Shown piece after piece: positions 26,401 through 34,280 of a stretch of DNA of 39,916 bases. This DNA is from RGIG3701 sp964438515 (GTDB taxonomy: Bacteria; Planctomycetota; Planctomycetia; Pirellulales; Thermoguttaceae), in the NCBI GenBank assembly GCA_964438515.1, contig CAYTLK010000025.1, positions 1-39,916 of the forward strand. The letters are read 5' to 3'. The position numbers and the translations under genes were made by a program. Within the stretch, counting starts at the first letter, position 1. Each line of letters begins with the position of its first letter. The notes beneath the pieces were generated by a model. That model was given only the letters and a program-made list of their open reading frames with translations, ran no database searches and had not been told where the DNA came from.

Positions 26401-27707
26401 CACGAAAGTTCCGATACATGGAACTGAATACGGATTCGTGTACGGAAAACATTGTAAAAACATACACGGCGTCCGACGCACCGGATGAAACGTGGGCCGT
26501 TCGGACGTATGGTTTCGGAACGAAATTCATACTTACATCGACGGACGTGAATTCGGGAAAGACGGAAGAACGTCCTTATGCGTTTTCGCGGCGCGTCGGC
26601 ATCGAAATGAATCCGGGTCACCAAGGCTGGCACGGAAACAAAAAAAGCATTTCGGACGCCTTCATCGGACTCGGCGCAACGTCGCGCGGTCACAACGAGA
26701 CGGTTTTTGGGGCGGAAAAATCGCCGAAAAACTATCATCTTACGACGTACGTCCGACACTCTGGCGACGTGACGATTCAAAAAGGCGGAAACCTTCCGAC
26801 GCACGTTCTTTTGGACGGGACGCCGATTTCACCCGACACGCAGACGCTGAAACTGACGGGCGCGCCGCAAAAACTTGAGTTGGAATACGACACGCCCGGA
26901 CGCGGTTTCTGGCTTTTCGAGGCGGGAATCGTCCCCCAGCGCGCCGCCCAGCCGGAAGAAGCGGACGTTCCGCCGCACGCATTCGACGGGAGCGACGGTC
27001 GTACGCCGCTCGCAATGACGTGGTTCGACACCGACGTTGTTCCCTTTGCGCCGTTTGCCGTAAGTCCTTCTCGCACAGGAATTTACAGATTCAAAGCTCC
27101 TGCGGGACTTCAGCGGATGATTTTCGTACTGGATGAAGCGGTCCAGACGGCTCCGCGAGTGTTTGTTTCGGGAAAAGAGTGCGAATTGAAGGAGACGGAG
27201 GCGTTTCAGAAACGAACGCGGCGTTTCGTCTGCGATTTACCGAACGCGGAACGTCTTCCGGCCCAAATCGCAGTGGTTGCGGAGCTTCCTGAGACGATTG
27301 AGGGCGGTGCGTATTTTGCCGAGCCGGTGCGACTCGAAACGGTCGAAGGAGAAATTCCGCAGCTTGGCGACTGGAGCCGAGATGGAACGGTTTTGGAAAC
27401 GTATTCCGGCGGAGCGGTTTACACAAAGACGTTCGTTTTGACTCGTGAAGAAGCGGCGCGAACGGCGACGCTTGATTTACACGATCTCTGCGCCACGGCC
27501 GAGGTGCGTCTCAACGGTAAAACCATACGAACGCTGGTTTCGTCTCCTTGGGAAGCGGATCTGACGGGAAACCTCAAAGAAGGCGCAAACACGCTTGAAA
27601 TCGAGGTTTACAACACGCTTTCGAATCATTTTCAGACGATTCCGAACAACTATCGCGGCACACCCACTTCGGGACTCATCGGACCTGCGGTAATTCGATT
27701 TCAATGA
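23418..27707 (+). CDS. Secreted GH106-like alpha-L-rhamnosidase
   Basis: The 1429-residue protein has a signal peptide (KKICILLFGIWILSATAF). A catalytic region resembling glycoside hydrolase family 106 begins with FQTPPAGFGEVPFWWWTGDK and LHEKGVAGMQINYAH. Glu430 in VWLEGYHSLGWG is a candidate catalytic residue. A beta domain near 700-790 (CDNSGTLLLNDV) and a GH2-type sugar-binding sandwich at the end (ATAEVRLNGKTIRTLVSSPW...LEIEVYN) complete the layout. GH106 enzymes remove terminal rhamnose from pectin-like glycans such as rhamnogalacturonan. The start at 23418 follows AGGA and lies after the promoter; a TTG/ATG-type extension at 23340 is rejected. The gene is monocistronic. Confidence 0.85.
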   Translation: MKKICILLFGIWILSATAFHAFCAENMLSLAAPENLPTHQTTPPGYPFENGKTLDFSDFQTPPAGFGEVPFWWWTGDKLDRERLAWQIRELHEKGVAGMQINYAHKDTEGWPTFPNSPEIFSPEWWDFWTFAAAECGKYNMGIGLSTYTLDWTKSKNLFNEIIYNDPDFHAQTLCAREISSPNGNLNNNQSGNSSNNSNNHLSPSENSLGFWAYPFQNGKIVGNGVQVSSFSDPFDSVKHDSIRVWEFFFVTHPGTLNPLHPESGNRVIQKFFQPFENHSATKDAQGLNWFFNDELRLGVPNEYAWWKDFPEEFKRYKEYDIFAKLPALFTNVGPETAKIQMDYRDVQMFLTEKRYFKPIYLWHYERGLVFGCDNNGRGTNPAEYGDYFRAVRWYSAPGHDTPGGHADFIKGKVSSSIANLYHRPRVWLEGYHSLGWGASPNLLMNVTNENFAYGCTLLNLHGLYYTTHGSMWEWAPPCYHFRMPYWKHMGAFLKNFERLSFVLSQGVWQSEIAVMYPTSPNMAGMSENQNFATKTAFDAARTIYASGRDITFLDDQSLLRAEIRGGKLCVSGMEFKVYVLPGVEAIRWDVLKKLDEFARSGGTVVCLEKLPRISDRIGADDPQLEKLAAKLFVQKDAPGVLVQRQTENCAKTENPMERSVKRVIYGVSEDEKGVLPRTYEPALAGFWCWAHETDRRDITAVGTLAGLGDAPKEYNVRFFCDNSGTLLLNDVQISTNVNYSAGWKGRLTLKNGDKIRILAHDDDAGNHTAGIFFAVSDGQKTLFTTRDLQYYEPDGSPAALDPQNTHQLHRFGSTDAPGAPQNWSPEAQYRKDFADLIENRFPIDVRAENQHGFPFIHRRAGTQEIYFLTGVEKNAPVTFRATGRPELWETQCGTRKVLPILEKTNDSTTIAFPVAKNEAALIVFFEDEKAETAEEADGKTEAETVSSAIPEEKPTFEFPLDGSWKFRLIPVMNNEWGDFRLPVTPDNRVIGAEARKFRYMELNTDSCTENIVKTYTASDAPDETWAVRTYGFGTKFILTSTDVNSGKTEERPYAFSRRVGIEMNPGHQGWHGNKKSISDAFIGLGATSRGHNETVFGAEKSPKNYHLTTYVRHSGDVTIQKGGNLPTHVLLDGTPISPDTQTLKLTGAPQKLELEYDTPGRGFWLFEAGIVPQRAAQPEEADVPPHAFDGSDGRTPLAMTWFDTDVVPFAPFAVSPSRTGIYRFKAPAGLQRMIFVLDEAVQTAPRVFVSGKECELKETEAFQKRTRRFVCDLPNAERLPAQIAVVAELPETIEGGAYFAEPVRLETVEGEIPQLGDWSRDGTVLETYSGGAVYTKTFVLTREEAARTATLDLHDLCATAEVRLNGKTIRTLVSSPWEADLTGNLKEGANTLEIEVYNTLSNHFQTIPNNYRGTPTSGLIGPAVIRFQ

Positions 27708-27755
27708 ACCTCTGACGGTTTTTCTGAAAAGAACCACCGACGGTTTTTCTGAAAA
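27706..27755 (+). repeat. 25 bp direct repeat, two copies
   Basis: Two adjacent 25 bp units, from 27706 and 27731, share ...GACGGTTTTTCTGAAAA and begin at the rhamnosidase stop codon. Each contains AACC...GGTTTTT, so each could act as a weak terminator hairpin on the plus strand. Confidence 0.75.
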
Positions 27756-27767
27756 AATGAACCGTTA

Positions 27768-27810
27768 AGAAAAAAGGAGAGGGAAACATTTTGATTTTTG
27801 TTTCCCTCTC
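27768..27810 (-). terminator. Intrinsic terminator for minus-strand transcripts
   Basis: GAGAGGGAAAC (27777-27787) and GTTTCCCTCTC (27800-27810) form an 11 bp perfect stem followed on the minus strand by CTTTTTTCTT. It would end the transporter/small-subunit transcript. The 435 bp gap 27708-28142 also holds the doubtful small reading frame below. Confidence 0.8.
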
Positions 27811-27867
27811 AAACTCCAAATGTCCGCATTTCGTACGGAGAATCGGTCACTTTAGATAATCGTTCGT

Positions 27868-28062
27868 TTATTGTTTTTTGTTTACGAGTATAAAAACTTT
27901 TGGATTCTTTCGCTGACTGCGCTGTTTCAACAACGTCACGAGTTCTGCCGGGTGAAGTTTGCACTCTGAAAGGTTTCGGGTTGAGCCAAAGAAAACAAAA
28001 ATAATGTCGTTATTGTGACGTAAATGACCGACTTTCTTCTGCTTATGGACTGTTCGTCCCAT
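27868..28062 (-). CDS. Doubtful 64-residue open frame, possibly a gene remnant
   Basis: The frame encodes a basic peptide whose second half (LHPAELVTLLKQRSQRKNPK then VFILVNKK) has an amphipathic-helix-plus-strand look faintly like the C-terminal domain of ExbD-type proteins. No good ribosome site precedes it. A second overlapping frame starting near 28101 (MRAYVNIDDRAVEEWDEQS) also looks protein-like. This is the pattern of a decayed, frameshifted gene, or of chance. It lies between the transporter small subunit and a strong terminator on the same strand, so it is probably transcribed. Confidence that it makes a protein is low. Confidence 0.22.
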   Translation of the reverse strand: MGRTVHKQKKVGHLRHNNDIIFVFFGSTRNLSECKLHPAELVTLLKQRSQRKNPKVFILVNKKQ

Positions 28063-28142
28063 TCTTCAACCGCCCGGTCATCAATATTCACGTAAGCCCG
28101 CATCCTCGTTCTTTGATTTATGAATCGATTCCGATGCCGGCG

Positions 28143-28247
28143 TCAGTCGTCCGTTACGGAGGTCGCTACTTTGAAGCAGCACCAGGCAAAAAGAATCGTC
28201 ACAAATCCAACTGCTACCGTCATACAAATCCAGCCGCCGATCGTCAT
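28143..28247 (-). CDS. MetS-type small subunit of NSS transporter (34 residues)
   Basis: A 34-codon gene starts at 28247 with ATGA overlapping the transporter stop codon, preceded by a perfect AAGGAGG ribosome site 6-7 bases upstream. The peptide (MTIGGWICMTVAVGF... ending SVTDD) is a single membrane helix with a short charged end. This matches the tiny MetS subunits known to accompany bacterial SLC6-family transporters, where MetS supports activity of the MetP subunit. Position, overlap, ribosome site and helix all agree; only the short length limits certainty. Confidence 0.85.
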   Translation of the reverse strand: MTIGGWICMTVAVGFVTILFAWCCFKVATSVTDD

Positions 28248-30031
28248 TGTTTGCCTCCTTTCGGCTCAAATTCATTCGAGTTTTCCGCACGTTGTGCATT
28301 TTGTGGAATCTGTGCATTTTGTAAGTTTTGCGTACATTGTGAGTTTTGTGCACATTGCAGACCCTGTATGTTTTGTGTACTTAAAATCTCTTGCTGCACC
28401 AGCGACTTCGGCGACCGCCCCTCGTATTTCCAACGACGAAGCGCCAGCCACGTCACAAACAAGTAAAAACAGGCCGTGAACAACAAAAATCCTACAACCA
28501 GCTGCACCGTGGAGTTCTGAAGGATGGAAAGGAAGTATACGCTCGAATTTTCCCAGAGCCAAAGCGTTAAAATCGCCGCCAAATACGGCAGAGAAATATA
28601 CTTCAAAATCCAGCCGAGAAAGTTCGGAGTCCGCATTTTGGCACCCATCGAAAGCTCCTCCTGCATGTTTTTCGGACCCCAAATCCACCCAACGAGAAAC
28701 GTCTGGAACGTTGCGAGAACGAATAACCCGCAATTTCCAACCCAAAAATCAAACGTGTCGAGCGCGAGCATCCCCTTCGAGTAATAACACGCAATCAGCG
28801 TTCCAGTGAGCGAAAAAACACACGTCAAACAGACGCTGCGTTTTCGTCCAAAATTCAAACCTTCCTCAAGCAGTGCGACAGACGGCTGCGCCATCGAGAG
28901 GGAACTCGTGACGGCCGCCAGGAAAAGAAGGAAGAAAAAGATGAATCCGAAAAATTGACCGAAGGGCATATGTTCGAAAACGTTCGGTAAAACATTGAAA
29001 CCGAGCGAAAATGTGCCGAGATTTCCCTCGACGCCGGAAACTCCCAAAAACATGATTGCAGGGGGCAGAATCATGATTCCGGCCAAAACCACTTCGCAGA
29101 ATTCGTTGCTGACGGTGGCGGTGAGGCTTGAAAGCGCGATGTCGTCGCTCTGACGCACGTAACTCGCATACGTCACGATGAGACCGAATCCGACGGAAAC
29201 GGAAAAGAAAATCTGCGACGTGGCGGCCAGCCAGACGTCGGGATTGGAGAGCGAGTCCCAAAGAGTGACGCCCGGCCGCGTCGGATTCCACATGAACCCC
29301 AAGCCGTCGAGAAAACTTTGCCCCTCGACGCCGGTAGGATTTTTGAGCGTCAAAACACGAAACAAAATGATGAGGGAACAAACGATCAGCATTGGCATCG
29401 CGATTTTGCAGAACGCCTCGATTCCTTTCGTGATTCCTCGATAAATGAGGTAATAATTGAATAATGCACAAAAAAGTATACATCCGAGTACGGGTGTAAA
29501 AGCGCCGGCGGCAAAAAGGCTTCCGTTTTCGAGCGAGCCGGCCACGGTGTTCAAGAAGCTGGAATACGCCTGTGCGGAACCAAGTGAAAAGCCGGGTCCG
29601 GGAGTTCCTGGGAGAAATGAGGGGACGTGAACTCCGATCTGCATCAGGAATCCGGTAAAATATTGAATCGCAAAGGCGAGACACCATGCTTCAATAATGA
29701 TGTAATACATACTGACACCCAACGGAAGAAACGCGCCGAAAGAACCGATGTAGGCCCATCGTCTCTGACCGTGCGCCGCAAGGGTGTAAATCCCGGAGAC
29801 CGAATTGAAACCGCGTCGTCCTCCGGCTCGTCCCAGCGCCCATTCCGACATGGAAAGCGGGATTCCGATAATCAAAAACGAGATGAAATAAGGGATCATG
29901 AAAGCGCCGCCGCCGTGCATCGCCGCCTGACCTGGAAAGCGGATGAAGTTTCCCAAACCGACAGCGCTTCCCGCAACCGCCAGAATAACGCCCAGTTGAG
30001 AGCCCCAATTTTCCTTTTTACGTCTGCCCAT
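28244..30031 (-). CDS. Sodium-dependent amino acid symporter (NSS/SLC6 family, MetP-like)
   Basis: The 595-residue protein has the LeuT fold with about 11-12 membrane helices. The N-terminal helix carries the sodium/substrate motif AVAGSAVGLGNFIRFPGQA, with the unwound GNFIRFP segment, and helix 6 region SQIFFSVSVGFGLIVTYASY is conserved. It imports amino acids with sodium ions across the inner membrane. The start at 30031 (MGRRKKENWGSQ) follows CAGGGAA; longer frames would include the promoter and are rejected. The last 55 residues are a hydrophilic tail of repeated Gln-Asn units (QNSQ, QNLQ, QNAQ), not part of the fold. Its stop overlaps the 34-residue partner gene. Confidence 0.92.
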   Translation of the reverse strand: MGRRKKENWGSQLGVILAVAGSAVGLGNFIRFPGQAAMHGGGAFMIPYFISFLIIGIPLSMSEWALGRAGGRRGFNSVSGIYTLAAHGQRRWAYIGSFGAFLPLGVSMYYIIIEAWCLAFAIQYFTGFLMQIGVHVPSFLPGTPGPGFSLGSAQAYSSFLNTVAGSLENGSLFAAGAFTPVLGCILFCALFNYYLIYRGITKGIEAFCKIAMPMLIVCSLIILFRVLTLKNPTGVEGQSFLDGLGFMWNPTRPGVTLWDSLSNPDVWLAATSQIFFSVSVGFGLIVTYASYVRQSDDIALSSLTATVSNEFCEVVLAGIMILPPAIMFLGVSGVEGNLGTFSLGFNVLPNVFEHMPFGQFFGFIFFFLLFLAAVTSSLSMAQPSVALLEEGLNFGRKRSVCLTCVFSLTGTLIACYYSKGMLALDTFDFWVGNCGLFVLATFQTFLVGWIWGPKNMQEELSMGAKMRTPNFLGWILKYISLPYLAAILTLWLWENSSVYFLSILQNSTVQLVVGFLLFTACFYLFVTWLALRRWKYEGRSPKSLVQQEILSTQNIQGLQCAQNSQCTQNLQNAQIPQNAQRAENSNEFEPKGGKQ

Positions 30032-30077
30032 ATTTTCCCTGGAATAAAGTTCGAATTCGGAGTGTCCAATTTTTTCT

Positions 30078-30105
30078 ATTTTAACAAAAAAAGCCGACTC
30101 TTCAA
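30078..30105 (-). promoter_or_regulatory. Promoter of the NSS transporter operon
   Basis: On the minus strand TTGAAG (30105-30100), a 16 bp spacer and TAAAAT (30083-30078), about 47 bp before the start at 30031. It overlaps the terminator hairpin below, so the two may interfere. Confidence 0.55.
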
Positions 30106-30118
30106 AGGGGGAGAGTCG
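30086..30118 (-). terminator. Intrinsic terminator or attenuator ahead of the transporter
   Basis: CGACTCT (30095-30101) and AGAGTCG (30112-30118) pair; on the minus strand the stem is followed by GCTTTTTTTGTT. It would stop transcripts arriving from the HzsA-related gene or from the stem-loop region 30183-30461. Confidence 0.7.
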
Positions 30119-30182
30119 AGAATTTTTCAAAAAAACAAAAAAGAATCAAAGATTCAGAGGAAAAACATTCAGAAACCCTGAG

Positions 30183-30461
30183 AGCGCGGGTGTCTCGCCC
30201 TCATAACCCCATGAATGAACGTTGAATAGAGGAATTATGCAGACTGAAAGCCTGCGCTCCCAAGGGACGCTCGTCAGAATACCATAGGATTCTTAAACAA
30301 GAAAAACCTTCCCCAAAACCTTCTACCCTGAATGGGGATAAAAAGGTTTGCGGATTCCATTGGAAAATTCAGGGAATCGTCACGCGGGGTTCAAATGGAA
30401 TCCGTATCAAACATCAATCTGCGGGCATTTGATTTGTTTTTGATTTACAGTCCGCAGATTG
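30183..30461 (-). other. Chain of inverted repeats between HzsA-related and transporter genes
   Basis: Within the 457 bp gap 30032-30488 there are two perfect inverted repeats: 10 bp CAATCTGCGG (30415-30424/30452-30461) and 11 bp CGGATTCCATT (30351-30361/30394-30404). Two further stems follow: AACCTT/AAGGTT region 30317-30349 and AGCGCGGG/CCTGCGCT (30183-30190/30251-30258, one G-T pair). The order on the minus strand leads into the terminator at 30086-30118. It may be a structured 3' UTR, a small RNA, or remnants of palindromic repeats. Confidence 0.5.
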
Positions 30462-30488
30462 TGCTGATTTTCGGGGGTTTCTCTCCCT

Positions 30489-33344
30489 TTATTCCGTCAG
30501 AACTGGGAAGTAAATCGGTTGGGAGGAACGCTCCGCCGTTTGCGAAAGAGGACACCGTCCCTGACCGCACGCTCCGCACGTTTTTGCCGGGTCGCTCACG
30601 AGCACAAGCGCGTAGTGCCATCTTCCGGAAGATGCAGTTTTATCAACGTACATAAATCCTTCCGTTTCCGCCAAAAACGTCTCGTCTGAAGGCGTAAAAT
30701 CGGGTTTTTCCGACCGATAAATGCGGAAAATCAGTCCCATCATCGCGGCAGAATGTTCCCACGTTAAAATCACATCGCCCGACTCGCCCTTTTTCACGTC
30801 CGTTTTGGGTGCCTGTTCGGGAAGCGGCTGGGGCAAAATTTGCCGATATCGTCCGAAAATCATTTTTCCCTGCAGTGCCGCGCTCGGCATATCGACACGC
30901 GGCGATGCGTACGCTTGAGTCTGCGCCTCACGAATCACCCCCAACATTTTGACGTAAAGCGGGTCGTCCGCTCCAGAAAGAGAAACGACCGCCTCGCCTT
31001 CTTCGGGAATTTTCCGCCACTCCTGCGTTGGAAAAGAATCAAGCTCCTGCACCTGATGCACGTACGGTTTCCCGTAAAGCAAGCCCGATCGGAAGAATTT
31101 CGAGTCAATTTTATGATTTCTGCACACACCCAAACCGTACGGAGCGTCTTTTCCGGAAGCGAGCGGCGCACGAAGAACCCGGCTGAACTCCGGACGGTCC
31201 AGATTGATCCAGTCGGTTTCAAAACGCGAAATTTTCCCCTCCGCGTCGGTGTGACAGTCGGCACAGGAACTTTCCGCCATGATTTGACGAATCGCCTCCT
31301 GCGCCTGCGCGTACGGAAGAAGCTGCGGTCCGGACGCGGTGTAATTCCACGTTCCGAAATACAGTCCGTTGCTGTCGAGCCACGCGAATAAAAGTTCCTT
31401 TTCCGGCGGAGAAAGAAGGGTTTTATGAATTTCGTCGTTCAGCAGCAGGTCGGCCAGCGGGGCTTTTCCACTCCCGTGCGAGTACGGCGGAAAAATCTTG
31501 CAGGAAAAATACGCGGTGCCGTTCATGCAGCCGATTCCAGCGATTAAATCCGCCCAATACATTTTCTCCCGTCGTTCGGTGAGGTTGTTGTAACTGATGT
31601 TGAACCATTCGTTTGGCGCTCCCGAAAGATCCAGTCCCGCCGCAATTCCTTCCGCGCCGCCGTGACACGAAACGCAGTGCGCGTCCAGAATCGGCTGAAC
31701 CATCGACGCATAATCCATGTACCCCGTCCCCCACGATTCCGACCGCAGTCTCTGCAGTTCTCGCCCCGCCAAATTCGCACGACGCAGCGCTCCCTGCGGA
31801 GGGCCGTATTCGTGACAGCCGGTGCAGCTGCGGACCGTACCAGGCGCCGCCTGAACAAACGTGCGCATTCCGCGAACCAGCCGATAATTCTCGTCCAAAA
31901 GCTGAAAATAAAGCGCTCGCCCCGACGGAGCCGCAAAATAAACGGAACCGTCCGCCTCTACAGGAACGATTCCGTGATAAATTTTTTCACTCCACGCGAG
32001 CGCCGCAGAGACGGAAAACGTCTGATTCAAGCGATTTCCCCCCGGAGATGCGGTGATTCGCGAGGTTTCCTCCACGACTCGGAGCCATTTTACGCTTCCT
32101 CGTTTCACGTCCGAAAGTCCTTGGTACACGTCCGTCACGTAGAATGAACCTTCCGTCTGACTGCGGTCCGTCTGGTCGGCAATTACCGGCGGAACGGGAC
32201 GCGGAAGAAGCGGAATTGGATTGTGAAGATCAATGTTTGCGTTGGAACAAACTTCCGTTTTCGTTCCCGTACGGTCGACGAGAAGCAGTGAGTTGAACTT
32301 TCCGCCGTTTGCCGAGTTGGGAATCTGACCGGAAAACAAAACGACATTTTCGTTCAGCGCCCACGGGTCGCACGATTGGCCGCGATCAAACGTCGGTCTG
32401 TCGGGGTATTCAAAGTTGTAAATCGTACCAATATCGTTTTTCCCTGTGACAGAATTCTGAATTCCGGCGGCGATATCGATCATTGCGATGGTTCCGCGCG
32501 GCGGAGCGTTGTGAGGCGCAAAGGTTCCGACTACCAAATTGTCGCATCCTGGGACGGGTTTCGCCTGCAAAATCGCCTCTGGAAAAACGAGATTGTTCGC
32601 GAAAATGGCCGTCTCGTTTCGACCGTCAGGGTAAATCGACCACAAACTTTGAATCGTGAGCGCGTTTTTATCAATGTATTCCCAGCGTCCAAAGAGGATT
32701 CGACCGTCGGGAAGAACGGAAGGATCGAATTCTGTTACGTTATTTACGGAAATCGTGTGCAAGTCGGAACCGTCCGCATTCATCACGTGTAGAATCGCGA
32801 CGCCGTTGTTTGCGCACGGAACCAAACCGCTGTAGCGTGTGGAGGTGAAAACGATTCGTCCGTCCGGGAGATACGCAGGCCGAACGTCGTGATGACCGCT
32901 CCCTCCGCCGTTGTACGGATTTCCTTCCGCATCGAGCGAGGTGAGCTGCCGCAAGCCCTGACCATCGACGCCGATTTCGTAAATTACGGAGTTTCCATGA
33001 TTTGAGTTTTTGTAGCAAAAGAGGATCTTTTTCGCGTCGTACGAGAGGGACGCGTCGAAATAATTCCCGTCGCCGAGCGTCGGTTGGGTCGTTGGATCAA
33101 TAATCGTTCGAATGCGGTGCTGTTCGGGCGGGTCGGCCGGATTTTCCAGAATATAAATACCACTTGTTCCGCCGCGTCGCCATTGGTAAAAAGTATCATA
33201 GATATGCAATCCCTGATAGTTGTTCCGCTGAACGAACAGGATTGGAAACGTCAGCATTTCACGGGACGCCGATGGAATCGGCTCCGCACCCAGAAGGGTC
33301 GAGCACATCAGCAGAAAGGCGAGCAGGAAGGATCTTCGGAACAT
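30489..33344 (-). CDS. HzsA-related secreted c-type cytochrome with beta-propeller domain
   Basis: The 951-residue protein has a signal peptide (FRRSFLLAFLLMCSTLLGAEP). A large propeller-like part (about 30-420) follows with TolB/PD40-type repeats (SLSYDAKKILFCY, YLPDGRIVFTS, LPDGRILFGRW). Three haem-binding motifs then appear: CTGCH (Cys507), CVSCH (Cys557) and CADCH (Cys694). A fibronectin-like segment ends the chain (VILTWEHSAAMMGLIFRIYR). This is the architecture of proteins annotated as related to hydrazine synthase subunit alpha, common in planctomycetes that do not carry out anammox. It should be a periplasmic electron-transfer or redox enzyme; its substrate is unknown. Start at 33344 follows AAAGGAA; an in-frame ATG at 33371 is upstream of that site. 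Confidence 0.82.
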   Translation of the reverse strand: MFRRSFLLAFLLMCSTLLGAEPIPSASREMLTFPILFVQRNNYQGLHIYDTFYQWRRGGTSGIYILENPADPPEQHRIRTIIDPTTQPTLGDGNYFDASLSYDAKKILFCYKNSNHGNSVIYEIGVDGQGLRQLTSLDAEGNPYNGGGSGHHDVRPAYLPDGRIVFTSTRYSGLVPCANNGVAILHVMNADGSDLHTISVNNVTEFDPSVLPDGRILFGRWEYIDKNALTIQSLWSIYPDGRNETAIFANNLVFPEAILQAKPVPGCDNLVVGTFAPHNAPPRGTIAMIDIAAGIQNSVTGKNDIGTIYNFEYPDRPTFDRGQSCDPWALNENVVLFSGQIPNSANGGKFNSLLLVDRTGTKTEVCSNANIDLHNPIPLLPRPVPPVIADQTDRSQTEGSFYVTDVYQGLSDVKRGSVKWLRVVEETSRITASPGGNRLNQTFSVSAALAWSEKIYHGIVPVEADGSVYFAAPSGRALYFQLLDENYRLVRGMRTFVQAAPGTVRSCTGCHEYGPPQGALRRANLAGRELQRLRSESWGTGYMDYASMVQPILDAHCVSCHGGAEGIAAGLDLSGAPNEWFNISYNNLTERREKMYWADLIAGIGCMNGTAYFSCKIFPPYSHGSGKAPLADLLLNDEIHKTLLSPPEKELLFAWLDSNGLYFGTWNYTASGPQLLPYAQAQEAIRQIMAESSCADCHTDAEGKISRFETDWINLDRPEFSRVLRAPLASGKDAPYGLGVCRNHKIDSKFFRSGLLYGKPYVHQVQELDSFPTQEWRKIPEEGEAVVSLSGADDPLYVKMLGVIREAQTQAYASPRVDMPSAALQGKMIFGRYRQILPQPLPEQAPKTDVKKGESGDVILTWEHSAAMMGLIFRIYRSEKPDFTPSDETFLAETEGFMYVDKTASSGRWHYALVLVSDPAKTCGACGQGRCPLSQTAERSSQPIYFPVLTE

Positions 33345-33436
33345 GGAGGTTTTCCTTTCATGAAAGACCAAAAACGTATTTTTGTTTGAAAAGGTTCCGG
33401 TTTTTTGAATTTTCTGTTACGAAAAACAAGATCTTT

Positions 33437-34141
33437 TCAATTTAGATTTGTACAAAAATCAAACCATGGGGCGGGTAAAGGAGCCTCGATGAAAATTCGT
33501 TCGTCACGCATCGGATGCTTGATGTTGATGGAACGACTGTGAAGCGCAATGGAACGCAGTCGTTCATCCTCAAACTGCGGACCAAACGGAACCGTCGACC
33601 CGTATTGCGCGTCGCCCAGAACCGGAAAGCCGCGTGAAGAGGTTTGAATGCGGATCTGATGGGTTCGTCCCGTTTCCAGCTCAATTTCAAGACGCGTACA
33701 GTTCCGCTCCGGAAAGCGCTGAACAACCGTGTAATGCAGAAGCGCCCAGCGCCCCTCCGGGTGGCGGGACGTCACGATTTCCGAACGCGGCTCGCCCGGC
33801 ACTTTCCGTATGAAATCTTCCCACGACCCCTTTTCGTCGGGAATGAGTCCGGAAACCAGCACCCAATATTTTTTGCAGACGGTCCGCATTTGGAACTGAT
33901 CGGAAAGTCTTTTTGCCGCTCGAACGTTTCGTGCAAAAATCATACACCCTGTTGCGGGTCGGTCCAGTCGGTGCGGAACCCCCAAATAAACGTTTGCGTC
34001 TGCCGGCTTTCCGTCTTTTTGACGCACATATTCCTTAATTTGATCCACGAGGGAATCGATTCCGGGGGGCGATTGAACCAGCAATCCCGCCGGTTTGTTC
34101 ACCACAAGGACGGGACCGTCTTCATACAGTATATCGAACAT
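33437..34141 (-). CDS. RluA-family RNA pseudouridine synthase
   Basis: The 234-residue protein lacks the N-terminal S4 domain and begins directly with the catalytic fold: ILYEDGPVLVVNKPAGLLV, then the active-site motif VPHRLDRPATG with the nucleophile Asp60, and later the strand LEIELETGRTHQIRIQ and the segment PVLGDAQYG, all hallmarks of RluA enzymes. It converts a specific uridine in rRNA or tRNA to pseudouridine; the target cannot be told. Upstream of the HzsA-related gene by 92 bp on the same strand, it may share its transcript. Confidence 0.92.
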   Translation of the reverse strand: MFDILYEDGPVLVVNKPAGLLVQSPPGIDSLVDQIKEYVRQKDGKPADANVYLGVPHRLDRPATGCMIFARNVRAAKRLSDQFQMRTVCKKYWVLVSGLIPDEKGSWEDFIRKVPGEPRSEIVTSRHPEGRWALLHYTVVQRFPERNCTRLEIELETGRTHQIRIQTSSRGFPVLGDAQYGSTVPFGPQFEDERLRSIALHSRSINIKHPMRDERIFIEAPLPAPWFDFCTNLN

Positions 34142-34280
34142 AAATCTTATTCTTAATTTTCTTCTTAATCTTATTCCATGAAATTGTGATTTTTATGCAA
34201 TCGTTTTAACAGTATCGTGCTTTTACAGTATACCGTTTTTTCAGGAAAAAAACAGTCGGAGTTCATGTTTTTTTTAATTT

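Noticed and set aside
25620..26804. 394-codon minus-strand frame inside the GH106-like gene
   Set aside because: Same reason: antisense shadow with no domain signal.
30183..30275. A second tRNA in the stem-loop region
   Set aside because: The arms do not make a cloverleaf and there is no T-loop consensus.
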